Below, in pieces: positions 36,878 through 46,309 of a stretch of DNA of 64,000 nucleotides. A program made the position numbers and the translations under genes. The notes under the pieces were generated by a model. It searched no databases. It saw only the letters and a list, made by a program, of their open reading frames with translations, and was not told where the DNA came from. The stretch spans positions 124,001 to 188,000 of the forward strand of contig JAEDDH010000001.1 in the NCBI GenBank assembly GCA_016293845.1, in the 5' to 3' direction. The DNA is from Bacteroidales bacterium. Lineage in GTDB: Bacteria > Bacteroidota > Bacteroidia > Bacteroidales > UBA3824. How positions within the stretch are numbered: position 1 is the first letter of the stretch; the number at the start of each line of letters is the position of its first letter.

Positions 36878-38644
36878 ATGAACAGACTGATTATAGCAAT
36901 CACATTACTAACAAGTCTAATATCAGCCGCTTACGGACAAGATGTGGCAGTTACCGCAAACGCGCCCGCCACGGTAAAATCGGGGCAACCTTTCCGCATC
37001 GAGTATACTGTGAATGCTCAGGGTGCGCAGTTGGGACAACCCGACCTCACGGGACTCGACTATTACGGGGCGTCTACAAGTCAAAGTGTTAGTATTGTAA
37101 ACGGCTCAATGACAGTGAAATACTCTGTTATATATACCGTTGCTGCTCCCAATGCCGGCACTTACAAGATTCCGCCCGTAACTGCCGAATACAACGGTAA
37201 AACCTACAAATCAAAGGAAATTGTAATTACGGCTCAGGACAATCCACAGCAAAACCAAGCACAAAATCAAGGCGGAAATCAAAGCCAACAGCCATCTCAA
37301 GCCGAAGAACAAGTTAGTGGCAGCGGAAATTTATTTATCGATGTAAATGTCAACAAGAAAGAGGTTTACGTGGGTCAACACATTGTACTATCCGCTGGTT
37401 TTTACTCGCGATACAATATTCAAGAGATCGCCAACACCAACTTGCCTTCTTATAATGGCTTTTGGGTCAAGGAGATATCAACTCCGTCGCGCATTACTTT
37501 GCAACAGAAACTCATCAACGGCGTTCCTTATTCGTACGGACTTTTGCACAAAAAAGTGCTGATTCCGCAGCGTGCCGGCGAACTTGTAATCGAGCCTTAT
37601 TCAATCGATTTTATTACTCGGGAAGGTTTTTGGGATAGTTACAAACGCACAGGCAAAAGCACTTCTAAAACAATAAAGGTTAAACAGTTACCTTCGCCTA
37701 AACCCGACAATTTCGGTGGTGCCGTTGGTTCGTTTAATATTTCGATGACCGCCGACAAAGAGGAGGTAAAACTCGATGACCCGCTTACTATAAAGGTTAC
37801 CCTCACTGGAAACGGAAACATCCAGTTGTGCGAGGCTCCCAAAGTGGATATTCCTTCGGCATTTGAGTCGTTCCCGCCCAAGAGCGCAGAAAACATCAAA
37901 ACCGACGACAACGGAATGTCGGGAACGCGTACATTTAGTTTTGTGGCAATAGCCCGTCAGCCTGGCGAGATAACAATTCCGGCTGTGAAATTCTCGTATT
38001 TCGACCTTGCCACTAAGAGTTACAAAACAGTATCAACCAAAGAGTTGACTATCAAAATCATGGGCGAGAGAGATTCCACTGCAACGGCGTTTACTGGTGG
38101 TGTTATAAAATCTGACGTTGAAAATCTCGGTAGCGACATCCGCTTTATAAAACAAGGTTTTGAATTGAAATCTAAGAAGTTTGGATTTTTCAATTCTTTT
38201 GAATTTTGGATGATAATTTTGGTTCTTGCGCTCGCCTTTACTGCTGTGATACTCCTTAGATTACAGCAGATTAAGAACAATGCAAACCTTGCCGCAGTTA
38301 AGAACCGCAAGGCAGGACGCACATCGCGTAAACGATTGAAAAAGGCTGCCGAATATATGAAACAAAACAAGAAAGACGAGTTTTACGAGGAGGTTCTCAA
38401 TGCTCTGTGGGGCTATCTCGGCGATAAATTAGAGATGCCTGCATCTGAACTTACTCGCGACAATGTGGTTGATAAACTCGGCGATAAGGGTGTTTCTAAG
38501 GATGCAGTAGAGCCATTTGTAAGCACATTAAACGATTGTGAATTTGAACGTTATGCACCCTCTGGACTTGCTCGTCCGCTTCAAGATATGTACACAAGGG
38601 CTTTCGAGGCAATAGAACAGATGGAAAACAATATTAAAAACTAA
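36878..38644 (+). CDS. batD: BatD, oxygen-tolerance family membrane protein
   Basis: 588 residues from ATG 36878, chosen because it begins a signal peptide (MNRLIIAITLLTSLISAAYG). An in-frame ATG at 36854 overlaps batC. Repeated Ig-like BatD domains (AVTANAPATVKSGQPFRIEYTV, FIDVNVNKKEVYVGQHIVL, MTADKEEVKLDDPLTIKVTL), a Gln/Asn-rich insert ~125-150, a membrane helix near 445-465 and a cytoplasmic tail with DEFYEEVLNALWGYLGDKL. Largest Bat component. Confidence 0.9.
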   Translation: MNRLIIAITLLTSLISAAYGQDVAVTANAPATVKSGQPFRIEYTVNAQGAQLGQPDLTGLDYYGASTSQSVSIVNGSMTVKYSVIYTVAAPNAGTYKIPPVTAEYNGKTYKSKEIVITAQDNPQQNQAQNQGGNQSQQPSQAEEQVSGSGNLFIDVNVNKKEVYVGQHIVLSAGFYSRYNIQEIANTNLPSYNGFWVKEISTPSRITLQQKLINGVPYSYGLLHKKVLIPQRAGELVIEPYSIDFITREGFWDSYKRTGKSTSKTIKVKQLPSPKPDNFGGAVGSFNISMTADKEEVKLDDPLTIKVTLTGNGNIQLCEAPKVDIPSAFESFPPKSAENIKTDDNGMSGTRTFSFVAIARQPGEITIPAVKFSYFDLATKSYKTVSTKELTIKIMGERDSTATAFTGGVIKSDVENLGSDIRFIKQGFELKSKKFGFFNSFEFWMIILVLALAFTAVILLRLQQIKNNANLAAVKNRKAGRTSRKRLKKAAEYMKQNKKDEFYEEVLNALWGYLGDKLEMPASELTRDNVVDKLGDKGVSKDAVEPFVSTLNDCEFERYAPSGLARPLQDMYTRAFEAIEQMENNIKN

Positions 38645-38648
38645 GACA

Positions 38649-39413
38649 ATGAAAAGGATAATATCATACATTTTAATTGCAATTTGCTCAATATCATCAC
38701 TTTTGGCACAAAACGATGATGCTTCGGCTCTTTTGCAAAAGGCCAACCAATCATATTCCGACAAGGATTACAAACTTGCCGCTGAACTTTACGAACAAAT
38801 TGCTGCTCAGGGTTTTACAGCATCTGAACTCAACTATAATCTTGGAAATGCATATTACAAAACTGGCGATTTTACGCGTGCAATTCTCAACTACGAAAGA
38901 GCATTGAAACTCAATCCCGATTTTGAAGATGCCAAGGTAAATTTGAAATTTGCCAACGCAAGTCAGCGCGACAAAATCAACCAAGCGCAAGATTCGGCTG
39001 TGGGTGCAATCTTTGAGCAATTTATTAAGAATGTGGGACTTAACCGTTGGGCGTGGTTCACAATTCTATCCTTTGCATTGTGCTTGGGATCATTCCTTTG
39101 GTACGTTTTCAGCACCAGCTGCAACCGCAGAAAATTGGCGTTTTCAATTGGCTGCGTTTTGGTTTTTATAACACTCTTTAACTTGCTCTTAGGCTTTTAT
39201 AATCAGTCGCTTATCAACCAAAACAACGAGGCTGTAATTATGGAAAAAGTTGTGATGGTAAAAAGCTGTCCCGACGACAACGGCACCGACCTTTTCCGCA
39301 TCAACGAAGGTTTGAAAGTGGCTGTAAAAGACCGTTCGGGCGATTGGATTGAGATCCGCCTTGCCGATGGCCGCGTGGGTTGGATTAAGTTTTCGGCACT
39401 CGAAATTATATAA
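38649..39413 (+). CDS. batE: BatE, TPR plus SH3 membrane protein
   Basis: 254 residues. Signal peptide, TPRs ~20-105 (SYSDKDYKLAAELYEQIA, NLGNAYYKTGDFTRAILNYERALKLNP), two membrane helices ~135-155 and ~165-185, and a bacterial SH3 domain at the end (MVKSCPDDNGTDLFRINEGLKV ... DWIEIRLADGRVGWIKFSALE). Last Bat gene. The next ORF starts within 3 nt, so the operon may run on. Confidence 0.88.
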   Translation: MKRIISYILIAICSISSLLAQNDDASALLQKANQSYSDKDYKLAAELYEQIAAQGFTASELNYNLGNAYYKTGDFTRAILNYERALKLNPDFEDAKVNLKFANASQRDKINQAQDSAVGAIFEQFIKNVGLNRWAWFTILSFALCLGSFLWYVFSTSCNRRKLAFSIGCVLVFITLFNLLLGFYNQSLINQNNEAVIMEKVVMVKSCPDDNGTDLFRINEGLKVAVKDRSGDWIEIRLADGRVGWIKFSALEII

Positions 39414-39415
39414 TT

Positions 39416-40849
39416 ATGACATCAACAGAAATACAACTTATAAGTCTCTTTAAGACAAAATATGGCGTAGAACCATCTGAAATAGAGCGACTTCCGTTGT
39501 CTGGTTCTAACCGTGAATATTACAAAATTTCATCGTCAAACGCTGTTTGCGTTGGCACATACGGCAATCAAATAAAAGAAAACGAGGCATTTATTTCGTT
39601 TTCTAACTCGTTGAAAGAGGCTGAGTTGCCTGTACCCGAAATACTTGCTGTTTCAGACGATAAGTTGTATTATCTGCAAACATATATCGAAGGTGTTTCG
39701 CTCTTCGATTATCTTGAAAATCACCGACTTAGCGACGGTTCGCCAGATAATACCACAATCGCACTTTACAAAAAGACACTGAGTGTCTTGCCGAAATTTC
39801 AAACCCAAGGTGTAAAATATATTGATTATGATAAGTGTTTTCCACGCAAAAGATTTGATTCTCAATCTATTATGTGGGATTTAAACTACTTTAAATACTA
39901 TTTTCTAAAAACCACTCATACATTTTTCGATGAACAATTATTAGAGAATGATTTTCAAACACTTACCGAATATCTTTGCACTGCCGACAGTGATTATTTT
40001 CTCTACCGCGATTTTCAAAGTCGCAACATAATGGTAACACCCGAAGGTGAGGTTAAATTCATTGATTATCAAGGTGGTAGAAAAGGGGCATTGCATTACG
40101 ATGTGGCATCACTTCTCTATGATGGCAAGGCTGCAATTCCGCCCGAAGTGCGTATCGAACTCCTTGATTATTACATCAATGAACTTAAAAAATATATCAA
40201 GTTTGATGAAAAAGCGTTTCGCGATATGTTTGCCGCTTTTGCCTACGTGCGTATAATGCAGGCGTGCGGAAGTTACGGCTATCGTGGATTTTTGGAAAAG
40301 AAACCGCATTTTCTTGCGAGCATTGCGCCTGCAATGAAAAACCTAAAATATCTTCTTGAATATCAGAAACTTCCAATTGAAATTCCACATCTCGAAAAAT
40401 GCCTTGAAGACCTCACAGAATCTCAGTTTTTGAAACAGTTTGAGGGCAAAAAAACTGTGCTCACCGTTACAGTGGGCAGTTTTTCGTATCGCAAAGGCTT
40501 GCCTTACGACCCGAGCGGCAATGGCGGAGGTTTTATTTTCGACTGTCGCGCAATACACAATCCGGGTCGCTATGAGGAGTATAAATGCTTTAATGGCAAA
40601 GATAAACCCGTTGTTGATTTCTTCGCAAAAGAGCCCGAAATGGCTGAATTTATTTCACTTACGCAGAGCATTGTGAAGATTTCAATAGCGAAATACATTA
40701 AACGAATGTTTGCCAATCTTTCGGTATATTTTGGCTGCACAGGCGGACAACACCGCAGTGTTTATTGCGCCGAACGAATGGCTGAATTTATCCGCAAAAA
40801 CTATCCCGAAGTAAACGTTGTACTCATTCACCGCGAACAAGACAAATGA
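39416..40849 (+). CDS. Fusion of aminoglycoside-phosphotransferase-like kinase and RapZ C-terminal domain
   Basis: 477 residues. Residues ~1-335 are an APH/choline-kinase-like domain: catalytic loop YLYRDFQSRNIMV (Asp in RDFQSRN) and metal motif FIDYQGGRKG. Residues ~345-477 match the C-terminal domain of RapZ (LTVTVGSFSYRKGLPYD, FDCRAIHNPG, FFGCTGGQHRSVYCAERMAEFI), which in E. coli binds the GlmZ small RNA and glucosamine-6-phosphate. This two-domain protein recurs in Bacteroidota. It probably phosphorylates a sugar or nucleotide-sugar precursor, but no substrate is shown by the sequence. Confidence 0.85.
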   Translation: MTSTEIQLISLFKTKYGVEPSEIERLPLSGSNREYYKISSSNAVCVGTYGNQIKENEAFISFSNSLKEAELPVPEILAVSDDKLYYLQTYIEGVSLFDYLENHRLSDGSPDNTTIALYKKTLSVLPKFQTQGVKYIDYDKCFPRKRFDSQSIMWDLNYFKYYFLKTTHTFFDEQLLENDFQTLTEYLCTADSDYFLYRDFQSRNIMVTPEGEVKFIDYQGGRKGALHYDVASLLYDGKAAIPPEVRIELLDYYINELKKYIKFDEKAFRDMFAAFAYVRIMQACGSYGYRGFLEKKPHFLASIAPAMKNLKYLLEYQKLPIEIPHLEKCLEDLTESQFLKQFEGKKTVLTVTVGSFSYRKGLPYDPSGNGGGFIFDCRAIHNPGRYEEYKCFNGKDKPVVDFFAKEPEMAEFISLTQSIVKISIAKYIKRMFANLSVYFGCTGGQHRSVYCAERMAEFIRKNYPEVNVVLIHREQDK

Positions 40850-42456
40850 TTTTTCATCCGTTAAACAATCAGAGTTTCAAGCCGTTGGCAATGAATAATC
40901 CGTTTTATTACCAACCCAACGAAGTATGTTTAAAGGTTCAAAAAGAGATAGTCAACTACATTGAATCCAAAACTGAATGGCAGGACGAAATCTCCGCCGG
41001 CAAGATGTTCGGATTTTTGATTGTAGAAAATACTGACGGAGCAATTGGCTATCTATCAGCGTTTTCGGGACAGATACAAGGCAAAGAGAATCACGATTAT
41101 TTTGTTCCGCCAGTATTTGATTATCTGCAAGAAAACGGCGTTTTTAAAACCAAAGAGCGTGAAATTTCGGAACTTAACCGTAAGATTTCAGACCTTGAAA
41201 AATCTGAGCAATCACTCAGTCAACAATCAGAATCTTATAAAAAATCGCAAGAAATTTTAAAAGAAATTACTGAGTATAAGAAATTTATGAAGATTTCTAA
41301 ACTCAACCGCGAAAGTCTAAGAAACAATCCCGACCTTTCTGACGAGGAAAAGAAAAAACTCATTGCTGAAAGTCAATTTCAAAATGCCGAACTCCGCCGA
41401 TTAAAACAGCGTTACGATATTGAAAATAATAATTTTATAACTGAAATCTCCAAACATTCTGATACTATTGCACAACTAAGAAATCTCCGCAAACAAAAAT
41501 CGGAAGATTTGCAAAAATACCTTTTCGAACATTTTGTGATTCTCAACGCCAAAGGCGATAAGCAAGATTTGTTGCAGATTTTCAAAGAGTATAACAACAT
41601 AATTCCTCCATCGGGAAGCGGAGAATGTTGTGCACCAAAACTTTTGCAATATGCTTATTTTCACGGATATAAACCTCTGTTCATAGCAGAGTTCTGGTGG
41701 GGGAGAAGTCCCGTTGGTGAAATTCGCGAACATTTGCATTTTTATCCCGCTTGTCAGGGAAAATGCAAACCGATTTTGAACTTTATGTTGCAGGGATTGA
41801 TGGTATTATCTAATCCTCTCGAAGAGTGCAAAACGCAGGATTTTGAGACCATATTTGAAGATAATTTTATAGTAGTTGTCAACAAACCAGCCGGAATGTT
41901 GAGCGTTACCGGAAAATCTAAGCGTGTTTCTGTTGCCGAAATTGCCAAAAAGCGTTTTGGCGAAGAGGCGATGGTGGTTCACCGGCTCGATATGGCTACC
42001 TCGGGGCTATTGGTGATTGCCAAAAATATGGATATTTACATAAAATTGCAGCAACAATTTGAAAATCATAAAGTTGAAAAGGTATATTATGCAGTGCTCT
42101 TTGGCGAGGTAAAAAGTAGCGAAGGTACAATTTCGCTTCCTTTAATGCCCGACATCGCCGATCGACCGCGTCAAAAAGTGGATTTTGAATACGGAAAACC
42201 GGCAATTACCAATTTCAAAGTCGATAAAGTGACCCATGGAAAAACTTACATCTATTTATATCCTAAGACCGGCAGAACCCATCAATTGCGGGTTCATTGT
42301 GCCTATCGAGATGGGCTTGCTCATCCGATTATTGGCGACGAACTTTATGGAGAAAAATCAGATAGAATGTATCTTCACGCAATGAAAATCACCTTTACTC
42401 ATCCAGTTACCAAACAAAAAGTAACTTTTGAATCAAAACCCGATTTTAATATCTAA
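40846..42456 (+). CDS. RluA-family pseudouridine synthase with long N-terminal extension
   Basis: 536 residues from ATG 40846 (overlapping the previous stop by 4). ATG 40891 is an alternative. Residues ~15-100 hold a conserved extension (YYQPNEVCLKVQKEIVNYIE, GKMFGFLIV, GYLSAFSGQI), ~105-230 a coiled coil, then a Cys-containing region (GSGECCAPKLLQYAY, CQGKCKPIL). The catalytic domain starts near 330, with the nucleophile in VVHRLDMATSGLLVIAK near residue 376 and LYPKTGRTHQLRVHC. Target RNA unknown. Confidence 0.87.
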   Translation: MIFHPLNNQSFKPLAMNNPFYYQPNEVCLKVQKEIVNYIESKTEWQDEISAGKMFGFLIVENTDGAIGYLSAFSGQIQGKENHDYFVPPVFDYLQENGVFKTKEREISELNRKISDLEKSEQSLSQQSESYKKSQEILKEITEYKKFMKISKLNRESLRNNPDLSDEEKKKLIAESQFQNAELRRLKQRYDIENNNFITEISKHSDTIAQLRNLRKQKSEDLQKYLFEHFVILNAKGDKQDLLQIFKEYNNIIPPSGSGECCAPKLLQYAYFHGYKPLFIAEFWWGRSPVGEIREHLHFYPACQGKCKPILNFMLQGLMVLSNPLEECKTQDFETIFEDNFIVVVNKPAGMLSVTGKSKRVSVAEIAKKRFGEEAMVVHRLDMATSGLLVIAKNMDIYIKLQQQFENHKVEKVYYAVLFGEVKSSEGTISLPLMPDIADRPRQKVDFEYGKPAITNFKVDKVTHGKTYIYLYPKTGRTHQLRVHCAYRDGLAHPIIGDELYGEKSDRMYLHAMKITFTHPVTKQKVTFESKPDFNI

Positions 42457-42477
42457 CAACCTAAAACCTCAGCCGCT

Positions 42478-42855
42478 ATGATTATTATCTCAAAATTTAT
42501 TTTCAACAAGATATTAAAAAATTATACGGGGATAACGCTTTTTCCGTTTATCATACTTAAATATGACAAAAACGATAAATCAGTGCAACCATACGAGGTA
42601 GTTGCCAATCACGAGCGCATACATTTGCGCCAACAATTGGAAACCTTGGTGGTGTTTTTTTATCCTATGTATCTGATTTTCTACACAATAAACCGATTCA
42701 AAGGTATGAAACATTACGAGGCTTACCGCAATATTCCCTTTGAACGCGAGTCGTACGTATATGAAAGTGACTTGAACTATCTGAAAAACAGAAAGTTTTG
42801 GAATTGGCGACAATTCATATCAACCCCGACAAACGGCGTCATTTCTTCTCGTTGA
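42478..42855 (+). CDS. Small protein with HExxH zinc-protease-like motif
   Basis: 125 residues. NHERIHLRQQLE contains HExxH, next to a hydrophobic stretch (TLVVFFYPMYLIFYTINRF) and HYEAYRNIPFERESYVYES, whose Glu residues could supply the third zinc ligand. The arrangement resembles a minimal membrane-associated zincin. I do not recognise a named family. Its 3' end overlaps the convergent SFPD-repeat gene by 17 nt. Confidence 0.6.
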   Translation: MIIISKFIFNKILKNYTGITLFPFIILKYDKNDKSVQPYEVVANHERIHLRQQLETLVVFFYPMYLIFYTINRFKGMKHYEAYRNIPFERESYVYESDLNYLKNRKFWNWRQFISTPTNGVISSR

Positions 42856-43186
42856 CCACCTTGGGAAACGAGGTTACGAACTTAACTTTGATGTCGGGGA
42901 ACGAGTTCACAAACTGAATTTTAACATCGGGAAACGACTCCACAACCTTCCATTCGCAGCATCCGGGCCACGAACTTTCGGTAAGTTTTATCTCCACATC
43001 GGGAAAACTTTCCACCACTTGAACCTTGATGTCGGGGAAACTTTCTACAATCTTTACCTTGCCCGACAGGGGAAATGTTTTGCCATTAACAGTTACAGAA
43101 CAATCTGATTTGCTGATTTTTACCTGCTGTGCAAAAATGCAAGTGCAGGCAAACAACATAAGCATCGTGAGTAATATTTTTTTCAT
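42839..43186 (-). CDS. Short exported protein of SFPD repeats
   Basis: 115 residues. Signal peptide MKKILLTMLMLFACTCIFA, then at least six imperfect 10-14-residue repeats built on V(E/N/T)SFPD(I/V)K(V/I), with a Trp/Cys-containing variant (SSWPGCCEWK) in the middle. Such regular strand-turn units predict a small beta-solenoid or propeller-like fold. Similar SFPD-repeat proteins exist as uncharacterised exported proteins in other bacteria. Function unknown. Confidence 0.75.
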   Translation of the reverse strand: MKKILLTMLMLFACTCIFAQQVKISKSDCSVTVNGKTFPLSGKVKIVESFPDIKVQVVESFPDVEIKLTESSWPGCCEWKVVESFPDVKIQFVNSFPDIKVKFVTSFPKVVNEKK

Positions 43187-43255
43187 ATTGCAATGTTTTT
43201 TGGTTTGTTATTTAGTTGAATATTACTTGATTTTTTGAAAAATGTTTAGATATTT

Positions 43256-43831
43256 GTGAAACAAAATGTAGAAGACACATTCAATGGAAAAGTAAATAGA
43301 GATATTGTACAATACGTTGCCAATATGATAGATAGCAACGATGATGTGTTGGAATGCGGATGCGGCACGGGGATGTTTAGTGTAAAGATTGCTAAACGCT
43401 TCAAAAATATCACCTCTACCGATTTGGCCGAAAAAATACTCCGTCATGCTCAGAAAAAATGCCAAAATTATAGCAATATTGAGTTTGCAAAAGCCGACAT
43501 CACACATTTGGAATATGCCGACGAATCGTTTGATAAAGTGGTGGCTGGTAATGTGATACACTTGGTAGACTCTCCCGAAATAGCAATGGGCGAACTTATA
43601 CGCGTTTGCAAAAAAGGTGGCAAAGTGATAATTCCCACCTACATAATGAAATCGAAAAAGACATCAAGCGTGGCAGCATTTTTTTTTAATATCTTGGGGG
43701 TTAATTTTAAAGAAGCATTTAATTTTGAAACATATCAAAATTTCTTCAAGTCAATGGGTTACGATGTTTCGCATTATTACACAGCCGAAAGAAGAATGCC
43801 TTGCTGTGCGGCTATCATCGAAAAAAAATAG
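43256..43831 (+). CDS. Class I SAM-dependent methyltransferase
   Basis: 191 residues from GTG 43256. No earlier or nearby ATG keeps the N-terminal helix. Motif I VLECGCGTGMFSVKIAK, motif II ITSTDLAEKIL, FAKADITHLEYADESFDKVVAGNVIHLVD and post-motif CKKGGKVIIPTYI. UbiE-like small-molecule type. Substrate not predictable. Short leader, no clear promoter. Confidence 0.85.
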   Translation: MKQNVEDTFNGKVNRDIVQYVANMIDSNDDVLECGCGTGMFSVKIAKRFKNITSTDLAEKILRHAQKKCQNYSNIEFAKADITHLEYADESFDKVVAGNVIHLVDSPEIAMGELIRVCKKGGKVIIPTYIMKSKKTSSVAAFFFNILGVNFKEAFNFETYQNFFKSMGYDVSHYYTAERRMPCCAAIIEKK

Positions 43832-43863
43832 ATTTTTGGTGGCGTTTTTTAGGAATTTTTAGT

Positions 43864-43871
43864 TATATTTG
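43864..43871 (+). promoter_or_regulatory. Putative -7 element before the decayed sigma locus
   Basis: TATATTTG, 38 nt before the remnant signal peptide at 43909. A surviving promoter of the ancestral locus. Confidence 0.45.
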
Positions 43872-43908
43872 CAATAATCAAATTTATAATTTTATAAAAT
43901 TTTATCAT

Positions 43909-44447
43909 TATAAAAAAATATTTTTTACGTTACTGACATTAGTATTTTGTGTGTCGGCATTTTCGCAAACTGTGGAATCTATCCGCAAAGATTATGCGGA
44001 GGCAATGAACCACGCCAAAATGATGAACGACCCTGAATATCTGCCAATAAATAGGTTTCCGGTGGATGGATGCCCGGTTCGGGTACGCACAAAAACGCGG
44101 TTACAATGTATTATTACCAAGACGAAGAGGATATGAATCCCGGAAACATCACCAAATCAATTTTCGGCAGTTTTTCGCAAGAAAAAATCGACACCATTCT
44201 TAATCTCGACAACGACGACACCGAACTTGAAGACGCTAAAACTCAGGCTGTTGACCCAATAATCAGCGACTTTCCCGATACTTGTGCAAAAGTGTTTTGG
44301 GGATATTTCCGCGACGGGTTCTCCCTTAAAACCTTGGCGGATATGTACGGCAAAACCGAAACGGCTATGAAGGTTGCAAAATTCCGTTGCAGCGAAAAAT
44401 TCAAAAACCGTTTTCGCGAGGTGCTAAACAAGATTTTAAACAGGTAA
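43909..44447 (+). pseudogene. Chimeric remnant: exported-protein N-terminus joined to sigma-70 region 4
   Basis: From 43909 the frame reads a signal-peptide-like KKIFFTLLTLVFCVSAFSQ and VESIRKDYAEAMNHAKMMNDPEYLP, but the expected ATG is TAT. The frame is lost near 44065, and the sequence continues in another frame (GSGTHKNAVTMYYYQDEED). From about 44160 that frame turns into a sigma-factor C-terminus: DFPDTCAKVFWGYFRDGFSLKTLADMYGKTETAMKVAKFRCSEKFKNR is a region 4 helix-turn-helix of the ECF type. The missing start, the frameshift and the lack of sigma region 2 mean neither protein can be made. Confidence 0.65.
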
Positions 44448-44449
44448 CT

Positions 44450-44644
44450 ATGAATCAGGAACTCGACAACATTTCAGAAGAGGATTTGAACAATGACGAA
44501 ACTCTGATGCAGTTTCTCCGTGGCGAACTTTCGGCTGACGACGAGGAGGCTTTTTTGCAAAAACTCCAACAGAACCCCGACCTAAAATCCGACTATCCCG
44601 TGGTGGCACAAAAAGCGGAGGAAGTGATGGCGAAGTTGGAGTAA
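44450..44644 (+). pseudogene. N-terminal remnant of an anti-sigma-like protein
   Basis: 64 codons from ATG 44450, 2 nt after the sigma remnant. DETLMQFLRGELSADDEEAFLQKLQQNPDLKSD resembles the cytoplasmic start of membrane anti-sigma or sigma-partner proteins, which normally continue into a membrane helix and a large extracytoplasmic part. Here a stop follows at once. Could be a genuine short protein, but the setting favours truncation. Confidence 0.5.
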
Positions 44645-44676
44645 TCACAAATCGTCCATTGTTATTGATGCGTTTG

Positions 44677-44708
44677 TTTGCATTTTTACAACATTCTTAT
44701 TACCTTTG
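44677..44708 (+). promoter_or_regulatory. Promoter of the ATPase-nuclease gene
   Basis: TTTG (44677-44680), a 20-nt spacer and TACCTTTG (44701-44708). Transcription would start near 44715, favouring ATG 44734 over 44716 as the start codon. Confidence 0.65.
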
Positions 44709-44733
44709 CAACTAAATGATAAAACTGACGACT

Positions 44734-46299
44734 ATGCGCAGATTCAACATTACAGGCACTTGTTACCCTCAATACCACTATATGGTGGACATCACCAACC
44801 GCCTCGACATCATTGAAAAAAAAGTTGCCGATGGCGAATACATCACCATCAACCGTGGACGACAATACGGTAAGACAACCACGCTCTACCACCTGACCAA
44901 GCGGCTGTGCAATGATTATGCGGTATTTTCGATTAGTTTTGAGAGTATGGGCGAACGCGATTTCAAAACGATTGACGCGCTTTCATTTTCGTTTGCCGAC
45001 GCATTGAAATCCGCAATAGTCAACGAGGCCACCACCGTGGTTAACGATGCGGTCAAGGACGCAATGTTTTCGGTAGTTGACAACGCTCAGGACTACCAAA
45101 TCAATCCGAAAGTGCTTTCCGACCTGATAATTGAAATCTGCAAAAAGACCTCCAATCCAATTGTCCTGATTATCGACGAAGTGGACAACGCAAGCAACTA
45201 CGAGTCGTTTATCGAACTTCTCAGAATGTTGCGAAACAAATATCTGAAACGTTTTGAAACACCCACATTCCAATCCGTAATCCTTGCGGGAGTTTACGAC
45301 ATCAAGAACCTCAAACTCAAAGTACGTCCCGACAGCGACCATCAATACAACAGTCCGTGGAACATTGCAGTGCCGTTTGACGAAGATATGTCGCTGCCCA
45401 AAGACGGAATAATGCAGATGCTCAAAGAATACGAGGCAGACCACAACACGGGTATGGACATCGACGAAATGACGCGGCTGATATTGGAATATTCGTCGGG
45501 CTATCCGTTTTTTGTGTCGAAACTCTGCCAACTGATTGACGAGAAGAACCTTGGTTGGACCTACGAAGGATTCTTAAAGGCGGTCAATATCCTCTTGAAA
45601 GAAACAAACACTTTGTTTGACGACCTGATTAAAAAATTGGACGACTTTCCCGAAATCAAAACTATTCTGAAAGATATTTTGTATTACGGCAACGACTATG
45701 GTTTCAACCCCGACATCAAGGTGTTCAATCTTGCGGCGATGTTCAACTACATCAAGGAAGTAAACGGCAAGGTGCGGATTTTCAACCGGATAATGGAAAC
45801 GCGGCTTTATAATCTCTTTACAAGCGAGGAAGAAATCAAAAGCGAAATTTACATCCAAGGCAGCACCGACCGCGACCAATTCATTGATAACGGCACGCTC
45901 AAAATGGACAAAATACTTGAACGTTTCGCTGTTCATTTCAACGACATCTACGGCGGCGAAAACCTGAAATTCAAGGAGGAGGAGGGTCGTCGGTTCTTTA
46001 TGCTATACATCAAGCCCATCATCAACGGCACGGGCAACTATTACATCGAAGCGCAGACCCGCGACCGCTCGCGTACCGATATGATAATCGACTACTTGGG
46101 CAAACAGTACATCATTGAACTGAAAATTTGGCGTGGCAATTCGTACAACGAACGCGGCGAACAGCAACTCACCGAATACCTCGACTATTACCACACCAAC
46201 AAGGGCTATATGCTGAGTTTCAATTTCAACAAAGGCAAAGTTTCGGGCGTCAAAACGCTGAATTTCGGCAACAAGGAGATAGTGGAGGCAGTGGTGTAG
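44734..46299 (+). CDS. AAA-like ATPase with C-terminal PD-(D/E)XK nuclease-like domain
   Basis: 521 residues from ATG 44734 (MRRFNITGTCYP..HYMVDI is the usual family start). Walker A in INRGRQYGKTTTLYHL, Walker B IVLIIDEVDNASNY, and a winged-helix-like middle part. The C-terminus has the nuclease core RTDMIIDYLGKQYIIELKIWRG (D...ExK). These ATPases occur in many, often variable, copies in Bacteroidota. Proposed roles in selfish or defence functions are unproven. It is intact although its neighbours on both sides are decayed. Confidence 0.85.
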   Translation: MRRFNITGTCYPQYHYMVDITNRLDIIEKKVADGEYITINRGRQYGKTTTLYHLTKRLCNDYAVFSISFESMGERDFKTIDALSFSFADALKSAIVNEATTVVNDAVKDAMFSVVDNAQDYQINPKVLSDLIIEICKKTSNPIVLIIDEVDNASNYESFIELLRMLRNKYLKRFETPTFQSVILAGVYDIKNLKLKVRPDSDHQYNSPWNIAVPFDEDMSLPKDGIMQMLKEYEADHNTGMDIDEMTRLILEYSSGYPFFVSKLCQLIDEKNLGWTYEGFLKAVNILLKETNTLFDDLIKKLDDFPEIKTILKDILYYGNDYGFNPDIKVFNLAAMFNYIKEVNGKVRIFNRIMETRLYNLFTSEEEIKSEIYIQGSTDRDQFIDNGTLKMDKILERFAVHFNDIYGGENLKFKEEEGRRFFMLYIKPIINGTGNYYIEAQTRDRSRTDMIIDYLGKQYIIELKIWRGNSYNERGEQQLTEYLDYYHTNKGYMLSFNFNKGKVSGVKTLNFGNKEIVEAVV

Positions 46300-46309
46300 A
46301 ATTAAAGCC

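Noticed and set aside
44243..44892. Minus-strand frames across the sigma/anti-sigma remnants
   Set aside because: No start signals or family resemblance, and the plus-strand fragments match known families.
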